Of a DNA stretch of 64,000 bases, positions 1 to 10,370 are shown one piece after another. Numbering within the stretch: position 1 is the first letter of the stretch; each line of letters opens with the position of its first letter. A program made the position numbers and the translations under genes. Under the pieces are notes generated by a model. That model was given only the letters and a program-made list of their open reading frames with translations, had not been told where the DNA came from and did not search any database. This DNA comes from Mycolicibacterium crocinum. GTDB taxonomy: Bacteria > Actinomycetota > Actinomycetes > Mycobacteriales > Mycobacteriaceae. The stretch spans positions 2,046,001 to 2,110,000 of the forward strand of contig NZ_CP092362.2 of NCBI RefSeq assembly GCF_022370635.2, written 5' to 3'.

Positions 1-184
1 CGCCGGTGCGATGGTCGCCAATGCGGCGGTGCCCCGATGGGGCAAGGCTGAGGAGATGGCCGAGCTGTTCGCCTTCTGCGCCAGTGACCGGGCCACCTAC
101 CTGACCGGAACCGACATCCTCAATGACGGAGGCGTGATCGCCTCGATGCGGGAGCGCGCCCGGGTGGCTGCCCAGAACGACTAG
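1..184 (+). CDS. SDR family oxidoreductase, C-terminal end (5' truncated by window)
   Basis: Only the last 60 or so codons are present, in the frame starting at base 2 and ending with TAG at 182-184. The translation contains YLTGTDILNDGG, the usual C-terminal signature of classical short-chain dehydrogenases, where the last strand leads into an (I/V)xxDGG turn. The NAD(P)-binding and catalytic parts lie outside the window, so substrate and cofactor cannot be judged. The stop overlaps the stop of the convergent acyl-CoA dehydrogenase gene by 4 bp. A fatty acid or steroid pathway role is inferred only from those neighbours. Confidence 0.8.
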   Translation, partial: AGAMVANAAVPRWGKAEEMAELFAFCASDRATYLTGTDILNDGGVIASMRERARVAAQND

Positions 185-1317
185 GGGCGAGTCAGTTTGG
201 CGTACCGGGTGCGGTGCTCATCGGTGGATCCGAACTCGTACTGCAGCGCGGTGAGCCGCTTGAAGTAGTGCCCGATCGCCAGCTCCTCGGTCATGCCCAT
301 ACCGCCATGGAGCTGGACGGCGTTCTGGCCGATGAACCGGGCAGCGCGACCGATGGTCGCTTTGGCCGCCGAGACCGCGCGAGCCCGAACCTGCGGCTCG
401 GCTTCGAGATTCAACACCGCGAGATAGACCGCGGCAACGGACTGCTCGAGTTCCATGTACATGTCGACCATGCGATGCTGCAGAACCTGGAAGGTGCCGA
501 TCGGCTGACCGAACTGCTGTCGTTGCTTGCAGTATTCGACGGTGTCGGCCAACACCTTTCGCATGCCGCCGACCGCCTCGGCGCACACCGCGGCCGCGCC
601 TTCGTCGCGAGCCTTGGCCAGCGACGCGGACGCGTCCTCGGCCAGCAGCGCGTCGGCGGGCAGGCGTAGGCCGTCGAAGGTCAGGTCGGCGCCGCGCCGG
701 TCGTCGATGGTGCGATAGCTGTGGACCTCCAGACCCGGCGGTGGTGCGGTGGGGTCGAACTCGGTGAGGAACAGCGAAACACCCTGCGCGGCATCGGGTT
801 CACCTGACGTCCGGGCGACGATGAGCAGGTGGGTGGCCAACGGTGCGGCGGTGACGACGATCTTCTCGCCGGTGATCACCCACTCGTCACCGGCGCGTAC
901 CGCCTTTGTCGACACCGCGTGACCACCGGTGTCCGGCTCGGTACTGGCCAGGGCGACGATGGCGCTGCCCTCGGCGATGCGCTCCAACAGCACGGCGGCA
1001 CCCGGATGGTCGCTCCGCTGCAGCAGACCGCCCGCCACCACGACGGTGTCGATGAACGGTTCGATCGCCAGGGCGCGGCCGAGTTCCTCGGCGATCACCA
1101 TGATTTCGACCGGGCCTCCGCCGATCCCGCCGACCGACTCCGGGAAGGCGGCACCGAGGATGCCGAGCTCGTCGGCCAGGCCGCGCCAGATCTCGGGCTG
1201 CCAGCCCGGTCCGATCTTGGCCGCGGTACGGCTCTTTTCGAGGTCATAGCGGGTGGCCAGGAACTTGCCCAGGCCGTCGCGCAGGAGCTCTTGTTCTTTG
1301 TTCAGGTTGAAGTCCAT
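181..1317 (-). CDS. acyl-CoA dehydrogenase (FadE-type), second gene of a pair
   Basis: 378-residue flavoprotein of the acyl-CoA dehydrogenase family, which forms a trans-2 double bond in acyl-CoA thioesters. It has the usual N-terminal helical domain, a middle beta domain (ALASTEPDTGG, then ITGEKIVVTAA) and a C-terminal helical domain (YCKQRQQFGQPIGTFQVLQHR, then QLHGGMGMTEE). The C-terminal segment reads LQYEFGSTDEHRTR where canonical family members have a Y-E-G-T-x-x-I-Q-R type FAD/substrate loop, so that site is divergent. Its ATG overlaps the stop of the upstream acyl-CoA dehydrogenase gene, implying translational coupling and perhaps an alpha2beta2 heteromer like mycobacterial steroid-degrading FadE pairs. 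The substrate is unknown. Confidence 0.9.
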   Translation of the reverse strand: MDFNLNKEQELLRDGLGKFLATRYDLEKSRTAAKIGPGWQPEIWRGLADELGILGAAFPESVGGIGGGPVEIMVIAEELGRALAIEPFIDTVVVAGGLLQRSDHPGAAVLLERIAEGSAIVALASTEPDTGGHAVSTKAVRAGDEWVITGEKIVVTAAPLATHLLIVARTSGEPDAAQGVSLFLTEFDPTAPPPGLEVHSYRTIDDRRGADLTFDGLRLPADALLAEDASASLAKARDEGAAAVCAEAVGGMRKVLADTVEYCKQRQQFGQPIGTFQVLQHRMVDMYMELEQSVAAVYLAVLNLEAEPQVRARAVSAAKATIGRAARFIGQNAVQLHGGMGMTEELAIGHYFKRLTALQYEFGSTDEHRTRYAKLTRP

Positions 1318-2549
1318 TACAGCCCCAGAGTCGCCTTGGCCAGAATATTGCGTTGAATTTCGTTGCTGCCCGCGTAGATTGAGCCGGCCCGATCGTTGAA
1401 GTACCGCAGGGCCGCGACCGCCTGCCAGGGCTTGCCGCTGACGTAGCCGTCGGCGGGTGGTTCGAAGTCCGAGACCGGACCGCCGGGGCGCGTTGCGTGC
1501 GGCTGGTATGCCCGGCCGCGCGGCCCGGCGGCTTCCATCGCGAGCTCGGTGATGGCCTGCGACAGTTCAGTGGACAGGACCTTCAGCATCGACGACGCCG
1601 CGCCGGGGTTGCGGCCTTCGGCAACCGTTGTCAGGACGCGGTATTCGAGGATCTCGAGCACCTCGGTGCGGATGCGGATATCGGCGAGCTTGGCCGCGAA
1701 CGGCGGGTCGTCGATCAGCGCGCCGCCGTTCGGTCCGGGCTGGGTGGTGGCCTCGGTGGCGATCGACTCGGCCATCACCTGCAGCGCGGGTGCCGTTGCG
1801 CCGCCGCCTCGTTCGAACTCCAGCAGATACTTGGCCACCGTCCAGCCGTCGTCGATTTCGCCGATCACGTTCGACTTGGGCACGCGCACGGCGTCGAAGA
1901 AGATCTGGTTCTGCACCTTCTCTCCGGAGGTCATCACCAGCGGACGGATCTCGATGCCGGGTGAGGACATGTCGATGAGCACGAAGGTGATGCCCTGCTG
2001 CCGCTTGGCCGATCGCGAGGTGCGAACCAGGGCGAAGATCCAGTTGGCCTCGGTGGCGTGGGTGGTCCAGATCTTGCTGCCGGTGCAGATGAGGTCGTCA
2101 CCGTCGTCAGCGGCGGACATCGTCAGGGCAGCCAGGTCCGAACCGGCCTCGGGTTCGGAGTAGCCCTGGCAGAAGAACACCTCACCGGTCAGGATGCGCG
2201 GGAGGAAGAAGTCTTTCTGCTCGGGCGTGCCGTAGGCGATGATCGCGTGCGCCACCATGCGAATGCCCATCGGCGACAGCGACGGCGCCCCGGCCAGCGT
2301 GGACTCGCGGCTGAAGATGTAGTGCTGGGTCAGGGTCCAGTCGCAGCCGCCGTGTTCGACCGGCCAGGCGGGTGCGGCCCACCCACGCTCGTGCAGGATC
2401 GCCTGCCAGGCCATGCTGGCCTCGTGGTCGGCGTACACGCTGGTCATCAGTCGGCCCGCCTCCCGCAGATCGGGGGTGAGCTTCTCGTCGAGGAACGCCC
2501 GCACCTCGTCGCGGAACTCGAGATCCTTCGCCGACCACGACAGGTCCAT
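1317..2549 (-). CDS. acyl-CoA dehydrogenase (FadE-type), first gene of a pair
   Basis: 410-residue acyl-CoA dehydrogenase. Visible landmarks are CQGYSEPEAGSDLA (FAD and substrate-binding loop), the beta-domain segment GSKIWTTHATEANW, and the C-terminal YAGSNEIQRNILAK FAD-binding helix. The residue before the GS in that last motif is Ala, whereas medium-chain enzymes carry the catalytic Glu there. The base may come from an alternative helix position, as in some long- or branched-chain enzymes. Transcription runs leftward from an intergenic region of about 220 bp, and the TAA overlaps the ATG of the next dehydrogenase. That coupling suggests a shared complex. The substrate cannot be read from sequence. 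Confidence 0.92.
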   Translation of the reverse strand: MDLSWSAKDLEFRDEVRAFLDEKLTPDLREAGRLMTSVYADHEASMAWQAILHERGWAAPAWPVEHGGCDWTLTQHYIFSRESTLAGAPSLSPMGIRMVAHAIIAYGTPEQKDFFLPRILTGEVFFCQGYSEPEAGSDLAALTMSAADDGDDLICTGSKIWTTHATEANWIFALVRTSRSAKRQQGITFVLIDMSSPGIEIRPLVMTSGEKVQNQIFFDAVRVPKSNVIGEIDDGWTVAKYLLEFERGGGATAPALQVMAESIATEATTQPGPNGGALIDDPPFAAKLADIRIRTEVLEILEYRVLTTVAEGRNPGAASSMLKVLSTELSQAITELAMEAAGPRGRAYQPHATRPGGPVSDFEPPADGYVSGKPWQAVAALRYFNDRAGSIYAGSNEIQRNILAKATLGL

Positions 2550-2721
2550 CTACTGTTCCTCCATCTGCGCACGGCCGTTCTCAGAAGTAACCGTAGCCCG
2601 TCGTCGATGGCGGGCGTGCGCTGGGTGTCGTTAATTCTGCGCGCTCGGGTTTGAGGTTCCAAGGCCCGGGGAACAGGTCTCAAGGACGCGGCGAGCGTCC
2701 CCCCAAAAACGTGACACTGAG

Positions 2722-2752
2722 AGGCCCGGTCCCTGCACAAGGGACCGGGCCT
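2722..2752. terminator. strong hairpin terminator downstream of the mycolyltransferase gene
   Basis: A perfect 13-bp stem (AGGCCCGGTCCCT pairing with AGGGACCGGGCCT) with a 5-nt loop lies 17 bp beyond the stop of the leftward mycolyltransferase gene. A short T run follows on the + strand. It probably ends that transcript and insulates the acyl-CoA dehydrogenase promoter in the remaining roughly 170 bp, in which no gene is visible. Confidence 0.75.
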
Positions 2753-2768
2753 TTCGTCTGTGCGGGGG

Positions 2769-3782
<1,014 letters not shown>

Positions 3783-3787
3783 CTATC

Positions 3788-3804
3788 GGAGGTAAGGGCC
3801 CATC
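3788..3804 (+). promoter_or_regulatory. Shine-Dalgarno followed by an ATC codon: possible AUC start
   Basis: GGAGGT at 3788-3793 is followed 8 nt later by ATC at 3802-3804, in frame with the P-loop kinase. A stop codon (TAA 3793-3795) closes the frame just upstream, and no ATG, GTG or TTG exists between it and GTG 3847. The spacing is ideal for initiation, so either AUC is used or an ancestral ATG has changed. Confidence 0.45.
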
Positions 3805-4437
3805 AGTTACGCCGGCGCAACTTCTCTCGAGTTCCTCGTTTCCGAGGTGCTGTCCGCACTGGACGCTCAGCCCGGTCGAGTGGTCATCGGGATCACCGGA
3901 CCGCCGGGAGCCGGGAAGTCGACGGCAGCATCAGCACTGCTCGGCAGAATCGGCGAAGCGTCGTACCTACCGATGGATGGCTTTCATCTGTCCAATGCGG
4001 TGCTGGAGCAGCTGGGCCGGCGGGATCGTAAGGGAGCGATCGACACCTTCGACGCCGCCGGCTATGTCAGCGCTCTGCACCGCGCGCGGTCGGACTATCG
4101 GATACGCGACGTCTACGTGCCCGACTTCGATCGTCGCCTCGACGAGCCGGTCGCGGCCGGGCACGTCATCCCCGCCGACTGCCGATTGGTGATCACTGAG
4201 GGGAATTATCTCGGTGTGGCACAGGGGGAGTGGGTCGCGGTGCGCGGGCTGCTGGACAGGCTGTATTACGTCGACTGCCCGGTGGCGGTGCGGCGGGAAC
4301 GGTTGATAGCGCGGCATCGTGCGGGCGGGCGCGCTGCGGCGGCAGCGGCGGCCTGGGTTGACACAGTCGACGAGCCCAATGCGCGGCTGATCGCGACGAC
4401 CCGGCAGTTCTGCGATCTGGTCGTCGACGGGTGTTAG
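3802..4437 (+). CDS. P-loop nucleoside/nucleotide kinase family protein
   Basis: A uridine kinase/phosphoribulokinase-like P-loop phosphotransferase. GITGPPGAGKST is the Walker A motif near the N-terminus, followed by YLPMDGFHLSN (substrate-binding Asp/His segment typical of this group), VYVPDFDRR and ITEGNYLG (Walker B-like). The substrate may be a nucleoside, pantothenate or a sugar and is not decided by sequence. The start is uncertain: the only conventional codon is GTG 3847 (196 residues), but a strong ribosome-binding site sits just before an in-frame ATC at 3802, which would add 15 family-like residues. It is convergent with the YbdD gene, overlapping its stop by 4 bp. Confidence 0.85.
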   Translation: MSYAGATSLEFLVSEVLSALDAQPGRVVIGITGPPGAGKSTAASALLGRIGEASYLPMDGFHLSNAVLEQLGRRDRKGAIDTFDAAGYVSALHRARSDYRIRDVYVPDFDRRLDEPVAAGHVIPADCRLVITEGNYLGVAQGEWVAVRGLLDRLYYVDCPVAVRRERLIARHRAGGRAAAAAAAWVDTVDEPNARLIATTRQFCDLVVDGC

Positions 4438-4625
4438 CAGCAGCGCGCGGTCGGGTTGGCGTCCGCGTCGCTGTGCCGTTTGCGCCAGTACTGCGCCTCG
4501 CTGAGCACGGGTTCGCCGGGGTGGGTGCGGGCCCGGTGCTCCAGGTAGCGGCGGTAGTGGTTGTCACCCATCAATGAACCGATGTACCAACGGATTTGGC
4601 GTGCGGCGCGGGTAGCGCGTCCCAT
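4434..4625 (-). CDS. YbdD/YjiX family small protein, CstA partner
   Basis: 63-residue protein ending in ARCC, with the YLEHRARTHPGEPVLSEAQY segment typical of the YbdD/YjiX family (DUF466). Members are encoded directly after CstA-type peptide/pyruvate transporters in many bacteria and are needed for or tune their transport. Here its ATG lies 55 bp inside the end of cstA in another frame, so translation is probably coupled. No membrane segment is evident, so a cytoplasmic accessory role is likely. The position and the Cys-Cys end make the family call firm despite the small size. Confidence 0.9.
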   Translation of the reverse strand: MGRATRAARQIRWYIGSLMGDNHYRRYLEHRARTHPGEPVLSEAQYWRKRHSDADANPTARCC

Positions 4626-6865
4626 TGCTTCTGCACCTCCTTCTCCGCGGAGGTGGAGATCAGGCCCGACGGGCCGAAAATCTTCGACGGCAGCGGGGGA
4701 TCGTCGCTCAGCGGTGGGCCCCCGCCGCGGATTGCCCGCAGCGCCACCACGACTCCGGCGATGAACACGATGATCACCAGCACGGCGAACACGACCGACA
4801 ACGTGCCCTGGATGAAGGTGTTGCGGATGACCTCGTGCAACTGGGTGGCGTTCTTGGCCGATCCGAAGGCGGTCTTGCCGGCGTCGGCGGCGGCGCGGTA
4901 CTGGAAGTGCTGAGTCCAGTAGCCGACCTTGGGATCACCGGAGAAGATCTTCTGCCAGGACGCGGTGAGCGTGACGGTCAGATCCCACAGCAGCGGAACG
5001 GCCGGTATCCACGCCCACTTCAGCAACCCCCGCTTGATCACCACGACGGTGACGACGGTGAGCGCGATCGCGGCGAGCAACTGGTTGGCGATACCGAACA
5101 GCGGGAACAGCGTGTTGATCCCGCCGAGCGGGTCGGTGACGCCCATCAGCAGGATCGATCCCCAGCCGGCGACGACCAGCAGACTGCAGATCCAGGCTCC
5201 GACCCGCCAGCTCGGGTCGCGCAGCCGTTTGAACGGGCCACCGAAGTTGCCGAGGCCATCGGACAGCATGAACCGCGCGACCCGGGTGCCCGCATCGACG
5301 GTGGTGAGGATGAACAGCGCTTCGAACATGATCGCGAAGTGGTACCAGAACGCTTTCAGCCCCGGGCCGCCGAACACCTGATGCAGTACCTCCGACATCC
5401 CGATCGCCAGCGTCGGCGCCCCACCGGTGCGCGAAACAATCGTGCGCTCACCGACATCCGTGGCGGCCTGGGTGATCTCGCTCGGTGTGATCGGTGTGCC
5501 CGACAGGCCCAGGGAGTTGACGTACTTGGCCGCGGTCTCGGCCGTCGTACCGGTCTGAGCCGACGGCGCGTTGATGGCGAAATACAGGTGCTGGTTGAGG
5601 ATCGCCGCGGTGATCAACGCCATGATCGCCACGAACGACTCGGTGAGCATACCGCCGTAGCCGATCAGCCGCATCTGGCTTTCCTTCTCCAGCAGCTTCG
5701 GCGTGGTGCCCGACGAGATCAGCGAGTGGAAACCCGACAGCGCCCCGCACGCAATCGTGATGAACAGGAACGGGAACAACGCGCCGGCGAACACCGGTCC
5801 GCTGCCGTCGTCGGCGAAGGTCGAGATGGCCGGCGCCTCCATGACCGGACGGGCCAGCAGGATACCCACGGCCAGCAGGCCGATGGTGCCGACTTTCATG
5901 AAGGTCGACAGGTAGTCGCGCGGCGCCAGCAGGAACCACACCGGCAGCACGGAGGCGGCCAGGCCGTAGATGATGATGCACCACGACAGCGTGACCTTGG
6001 TCAGGTTGAACCAGCTTTCGCCCCAATCGGTTTCGGCGACCCAGCCACCGGCAACCACGGCCAGCAGCAGCAGGACGACGCCGATCAGAGAGACCTCCGA
6101 GACCCGGCCGGGTCGCAGGAATCGCAGATACAGTCCCATGAAGATGGCGATCGGGATCGTCATCGTGATCGAGAAGACGCCCCACGGGCTGTCGTCGAGT
6201 GCGTTCACCACGACCAGCGCCAGCACCGCCAGCAGGATCACCATGATCACCAGCACGCCGACGATCGCGGCAATACCGCCGACGGCGCCCAGTTCGTCGC
6301 GGGCCATCTGCCCGAGTGAGCGTCCGCGGCGGCGGGTGGAGATCGCCAGCACCAAATAGTCCTGGACGCAGCCGGCGAACACCGCGCCGAGAATGATCCA
6401 GATCGTGCCGGGCAGGTATCCCATCTGCATGGCCAGCACCGGGCCCACGAGCGGCCCGGCCCCCGCGATCGCAGCGAAGTGATGACCGAACAGCACCCGC
6501 CGGTCGGTGGGCATGTAGTCGGTCCCGTTCTCGAAAATCTCGGCGGGAGTGGCGTGGTCGTCGCGCGGACGCACGATCTTCATCTCGATCAGCCGGGCAT
6601 AGAACCGGTATCCGATGACATAGGTGCAGATCGCCGCGATCACGAACCACACCGCGTTGACCGTCTCGCCGCGGAAGAACGCGATGATCGCCCACGCGAT
6701 CGCGCCGAGGACGGCGATGGCGCCGAAGATCAGCCTGTGTCGAAGGGTGATCGGCGATCGGTCGACGATGGCCACCGGTGGCAGGTCGGCCTCGGTGCGG
6801 ATAAAGGTGACGTCGCCCTTGGTCTCTTCGATGTTTTCCGACGGCGCGCCGGTCGGTGCAGCCAC
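4571..6865 (-). CDS. cstA: carbon starvation protein CstA, peptide/pyruvate transporter
   Basis: 764-residue polytopic membrane protein of the CstA family, implicated in peptide and pyruvate uptake under carbon limitation. About 16-18 hydrophobic segments are visible. Family landmarks include the N-terminal FGHHFAAIAGAGPLVGPVLA segment, the GALSGFHSLISSGTTPKLL segment and TTVDAGTRVARFMLSD. Length agrees with the M. tuberculosis protein (Rv3063, about 758 residues). A 35-residue polar N-terminal extension precedes the first helix. It is followed by overlapping ybdD, giving a two-gene operon. The 227-bp gap to ligB upstream must hold its promoter. Confidence 0.96.
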   Translation of the reverse strand: MAAPTGAPSENIEETKGDVTFIRTEADLPPVAIVDRSPITLRHRLIFGAIAVLGAIAWAIIAFFRGETVNAVWFVIAAICTYVIGYRFYARLIEMKIVRPRDDHATPAEIFENGTDYMPTDRRVLFGHHFAAIAGAGPLVGPVLAMQMGYLPGTIWIILGAVFAGCVQDYLVLAISTRRRGRSLGQMARDELGAVGGIAAIVGVLVIMVILLAVLALVVVNALDDSPWGVFSITMTIPIAIFMGLYLRFLRPGRVSEVSLIGVVLLLLAVVAGGWVAETDWGESWFNLTKVTLSWCIIIYGLAASVLPVWFLLAPRDYLSTFMKVGTIGLLAVGILLARPVMEAPAISTFADDGSGPVFAGALFPFLFITIACGALSGFHSLISSGTTPKLLEKESQMRLIGYGGMLTESFVAIMALITAAILNQHLYFAINAPSAQTGTTAETAAKYVNSLGLSGTPITPSEITQAATDVGERTIVSRTGGAPTLAIGMSEVLHQVFGGPGLKAFWYHFAIMFEALFILTTVDAGTRVARFMLSDGLGNFGGPFKRLRDPSWRVGAWICSLLVVAGWGSILLMGVTDPLGGINTLFPLFGIANQLLAAIALTVVTVVVIKRGLLKWAWIPAVPLLWDLTVTLTASWQKIFSGDPKVGYWTQHFQYRAAADAGKTAFGSAKNATQLHEVIRNTFIQGTLSVVFAVLVIIVFIAGVVVALRAIRGGGPPLSDDPPLPSKIFGPSGLISTSAEKEVQKQWDALPAPHAKSVGTSVH

Positions 6866-7092
6866 AGTGTTTCTCCTTGCCGAGACGTGTCAGTGCCAGG
6901 CTGTGGTTCTGATCCTTTCATTCACAGGTTCGGGAAGTAGTCAGAACGTGGAAACGCCACCGTCTCGCAGGTGTGCTACGTGGGTAGCGGCAATTGATCG
7001 GCGTCGCGTGGTGCGACCGGGCGCGTCGAGGCTGCGGTTATCGAGCAGAAGTGCGAGTAACCGGCGCGATACCTACAGGCTCGCTGAGCTTT

Positions 7093-8628
7093 TCAGTCGC
7101 GCTCGTAGAAGCTGCGCACCGTATCGACGGTGTCGGCTTCGGCTGGGCTCTTGTCGTCGCGGTAGCGCAGCACCCTGGCAAAGCGCAGCGCCATCCCGGC
7201 CGGATACCGGCTCGAGCCCTGCACACCGTCGAACGCGATCTCGACGACCTGCTCGGGACGCACCGGAACCACATAGTTGTCGAGCGGCCCCGTGGCGAGC
7301 TCACTGAACCGCTCGGTCTGCCACTCCAACATGGCATCGGTCATGCCCTTGAAGGTCTTGCCCAGCATCACGAAGGTGCCGCTATGCGGGTCGCGCGCGC
7401 CCAGATGGATGTTGGACAGCTTGCCGGTGCGCCGCCCGGACCCCCACTCCACGGCGAGCACCACCAGGTCCAACGTGTGCACCGGTTTGACCTTCAGCCA
7501 GCCCGCACCGCGGCGACCGGCCTCGTAGGGGGAGGACGGTGACTTGGCCATCACCCCTTCGTGGCCGGCCGCCAACGTCGCGTCCAGAAACTCCTGGGCT
7601 GCAACAGAATTCGTGGTGGCGAGCCGGTCGACACGCTGCTCGGCGGGCACGATCTGGTCGAGTGCGGCGAGCCGGGCATGCGTCGGTTCGTCGAGCAGGT
7701 CCACGCCGTCGAGGTGCAGGATGTCGAAGAAGAACACCGAAAGCGGTTGCGCCGCGCGGGCGGCGGCGACATCGACGCTTCTCCCGAATCGGGACGCGGT
7801 GACCTGGAAGCGGTGCGGGCGGTTGTCGGAGCGCAGGGCGATGGCCTCGCCGTCGGCGATCAAGGTGGTCACCGGTAGTGCCAGCGCCGCATCCACCACC
7901 TCGGGCAGCCGGGCGGTCACGTCGTCGAGGCTGCGGGTGTAGACCGTGACGTCGTCACCTGAGCGGTGAATCTGCACGCGGGCGCCGTCGAGCTTGGCCT
8001 CGAAAATGGCGTCCCCGCTGAGGCGTTCGAGCGCGTCGGTTACCCCGGCGGCAGTCTGGGCCAGCATCGGGCCGACGGGTCGACCGACTCTCAGGGTGAA
8101 TTCGTCCAGCGCTTCGGCTCCGCCAGTCAGCGCCGAGGCCGCCACCGCAGGAAGGTCACCACCGAGCATGGCGGCGCGGCGGACGGTCGCGGCGGGCAGG
8201 CCAGCAGCCTTGGCAACCGCGTCGGCCATCACCCCGGCGAGGGCACCCTGGCGCAACTCGCCCCCGAGCAGCCGGCGCAGGAACACCTGTTCGGTGTCGG
8301 TGGCCGCACCGAACAGACCGCCGAGCAACTCGGACCGCCGCACTTGGGAACCCTTGCCGGCGACCGCGCCGATCTCGGTGAATGTCGCATCGACTTCCGA
8401 CACCGTCAGCGACGACGCGTCGGCCGGCGCGGGCAGTGAGCGTAGTGCCGCCCAGCCGACCCCGATCTGGCGCTGCGGCAGTTCCCCGGACAGCCACGAC
8501 ACCACCACCTGCACGACGCGCGGATCACCGGCGCCCGTCAACAGCTCGGCGATCCGCGCCACCTTGGCCAGGCGCGACGACGTCGCCGACACATCCGCCG
8601 AGGCCGCCGCAACATCGCCAAGCAACAT
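7093..8628 (-). CDS. ligB: ATP-dependent DNA ligase LigB
   Basis: 511-residue ATP-dependent DNA ligase that seals nicks using ATP, accessory to the NAD-dependent LigA. The adenylated lysine is Lys212 in the motif I sequence EAKLDGAR. Downstream are the nucleotidyltransferase motifs ([23 protein letters not shown]) and the OB-fold end. An N-terminal DNA-binding domain fills residues 1-200. I chose ATG 8628 ([10 protein letters not shown]) because it matches the mycobacterial LigB start. An in-frame start 68 codons upstream would run into the neighbouring gene and gives an Arg/His-rich, unlikely extension. It sits between cstA and fadE22 as in M. tuberculosis (Rv3062). Confidence 0.95.
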   Translation of the reverse strand: MLLGDVAAASADVSATSSRLAKVARIAELLTGAGDPRVVQVVVSWLSGELPQRQIGVGWAALRSLPAPADASSLTVSEVDATFTEIGAVAGKGSQVRRSELLGGLFGAATDTEQVFLRRLLGGELRQGALAGVMADAVAKAAGLPAATVRRAAMLGGDLPAVAASALTGGAEALDEFTLRVGRPVGPMLAQTAAGVTDALERLSGDAIFEAKLDGARVQIHRSGDDVTVYTRSLDDVTARLPEVVDAALALPVTTLIADGEAIALRSDNRPHRFQVTASRFGRSVDVAAARAAQPLSVFFFDILHLDGVDLLDEPTHARLAALDQIVPAEQRVDRLATTNSVAAQEFLDATLAAGHEGVMAKSPSSPYEAGRRGAGWLKVKPVHTLDLVVLAVEWGSGRRTGKLSNIHLGARDPHSGTFVMLGKTFKGMTDAMLEWQTERFSELATGPLDNYVVPVRPEQVVEIAFDGVQGSSRYPAGMALRFARVLRYRDDKSPAEADTVDTVRSFYERD

Positions 8629-8669
8629 GTCTCCAGGTTGGCACGACACCCCGACAAACCCGATGTGCG

Positions 8670-10208
8670 TCAGACGACCTCGAAGGACACCGAGTGCCAG
8701 CCGGTCGCGCCGTCCGGCGCCGGCGGCGCTTGGTCCTCGGTCTGCACCGCGCCGGTGTTGTCGGTGGCGCGAACGGTGATCGAGTGGGTGCCGGTCTGCG
8801 TGGCCGTCCACGGGAAGCTCCACAGCCGCCACGTGTCATTTGAGTAGGCGGCACCGAGTTGCGCGGGCTGCCACGGCCCGTCGTCGATCCGAACTTCGAC
8901 GGCCTTCACGCCCCGGTTCTGCGCCCACGCCACCCCGCCGAACGTGGCCGGCCCCTTGCCCACCTTCTGGCCATCGCGTGGCACGTCGATACGCGACTCG
9001 GTCTTGATCGGGCCGCGCTCAGACCATCCGAGCTTGCTCCAGTACGCCTGCACCTTGTCGAAGCGGGTCAGCTCCAAATCCACCACCCACTTGGTGGCCG
9101 ACACGTAGCCGTACAACCCGGGCACCACCAGGCGGGCGGGATAGCCGTGCTCGACCGGCAGCGGTACGCCATTCATCCCGATCGCCAGCATGGCGTCGCG
9201 CCCGTCGGTCAGCGCCTCCACCGGGGTGCCCGCGGTGAACCCGTCGACCGATGTCGAGAGCACCATGTCCGCGTCCGAGTGGATTCCGGCGTCGCGCAAC
9301 AAGTCTCGGACCCGGTATCCGGTCCAGGTGGCGTTCGAGATGAGGTCACCGCCGACAGGATTCGACACGCAGGTCAGCGTCACGACCTTCTCGATCGGCT
9401 CGAACTTCTTGAGGTCGTCGAAGGTGTAGGTGAGTTCACGGTCGACCATCCCGTGGATGCGCAACCGGAAGTCGGCGCGCGAGAGCTGCGGGACGCTCAA
9501 GGCGGTGTCGATGCGGTAGAAGTCGCCGTTGGACGTGATGAAGCTGGGCAGCTGGACGCCGGCCGGCGTGACGTTGGAGGGAACCGGTGACGGCGGCGGC
9601 GCCGACGGCAGGGCGAAGTTGTCCCGATCGCCGGAGACACTGTGTAGCCGCCGGCTGATCACCGTGCCCGCGACACCGCCGAGGACCCCGAGGGCGACGA
9701 ACCCGAGCGTCGCCAGTGACAGCCGGCGGCCCGGATCCACTCCGGCGGCGTCGGTGGCGGGGGTGGCTCGACCCTCCGCGATCCGGCCGGAGGTGAGCAG
9801 ACGCAGCACCACAATCCCGCAGACCGCGCCGAGCAGGGTGGGGATGATGTCGACGGGTCGGGCTCCCGGACGCGCCAGCACCGCGACACTGCCGGCGATG
9901 GCGGCGAGCAGGAAAGCGATGGTGCCGACCGGGATGCGGGACCGCTCCCAGATCGCGGCGGTGGCCGCGAGCACGGCGACCACCGCGATCACCGCGACCG
10001 ACAGGAACAGTTTGTCGGCGGTGCCGAAGGTCTGGATCGCCCATTCCTTCACCGGTCCGGGCGTCGCGTTGATGACCGCGGTGCCCACGGCGGTGCGGGC
10101 GTCGGCGGCCGGCGAGAAGAAAGCGGCGGTCAGTTGGACCACGCCGAGGGCGACGGCGGCGGCGGCCACCCCCGCGCCCATCCGCAGACCGGTCGTGGTT
10201 TGGGCCAT
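8670..10208 (-). CDS. membrane-anchored sulfite oxidase-type molybdopterin oxidoreductase
   Basis: 512-residue protein. About five membrane segments in residues 10-200 are followed by an extracytoplasmic sulfite oxidase/YedY-type molybdopterin domain and a C-terminal Ig-like dimerisation domain. The molybdenum-ligating cysteine is about Cys280 in [20 protein letters not shown]. Further signatures are [16 protein letters not shown] and the [19 protein letters not shown] region. The fusion of a membrane domain with the catalytic domain resembles M. tuberculosis Rv0218. The physiological substrate is unknown: sulfite or a protein or small-molecule S/N-oxide are possible. It reads leftward, ending 41 bp before ligB, possibly in one transcript. 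Confidence 0.9.
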   Translation of the reverse strand: MAQTTTGLRMGAGVAAAAVALGVVQLTAAFFSPAADARTAVGTAVINATPGPVKEWAIQTFGTADKLFLSVAVIAVVAVLAATAAIWERSRIPVGTIAFLLAAIAGSVAVLARPGARPVDIIPTLLGAVCGIVVLRLLTSGRIAEGRATPATDAAGVDPGRRLSLATLGFVALGVLGGVAGTVISRRLHSVSGDRDNFALPSAPPPSPVPSNVTPAGVQLPSFITSNGDFYRIDTALSVPQLSRADFRLRIHGMVDRELTYTFDDLKKFEPIEKVVTLTCVSNPVGGDLISNATWTGYRVRDLLRDAGIHSDADMVLSTSVDGFTAGTPVEALTDGRDAMLAIGMNGVPLPVEHGYPARLVVPGLYGYVSATKWVVDLELTRFDKVQAYWSKLGWSERGPIKTESRIDVPRDGQKVGKGPATFGGVAWAQNRGVKAVEVRIDDGPWQPAQLGAAYSNDTWRLWSFPWTATQTGTHSITVRATDNTGAVQTEDQAPPAPDGATGWHSVSFEVV

Positions 10209-10370
10209 GCGGCCAACCTACCGCTGGGTAGGGACCCTTGGTCATGACCGTTTCATGACGAGCGGTAACGTGCGTACCGGCTTGGGCGCCACCGGGGTGT
10301 CCCCGCGACTGGAACAGCGAACTGTAAGCCGCACGGGAACCGTGTCGGCGTCAACTGACAGGAGTATCGG

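Noticed and set aside
4625..6319. 564-codon frame antisense to cstA
   Set aside because: Same reason: Asp/Gln/Arg-rich shadow of a membrane protein.
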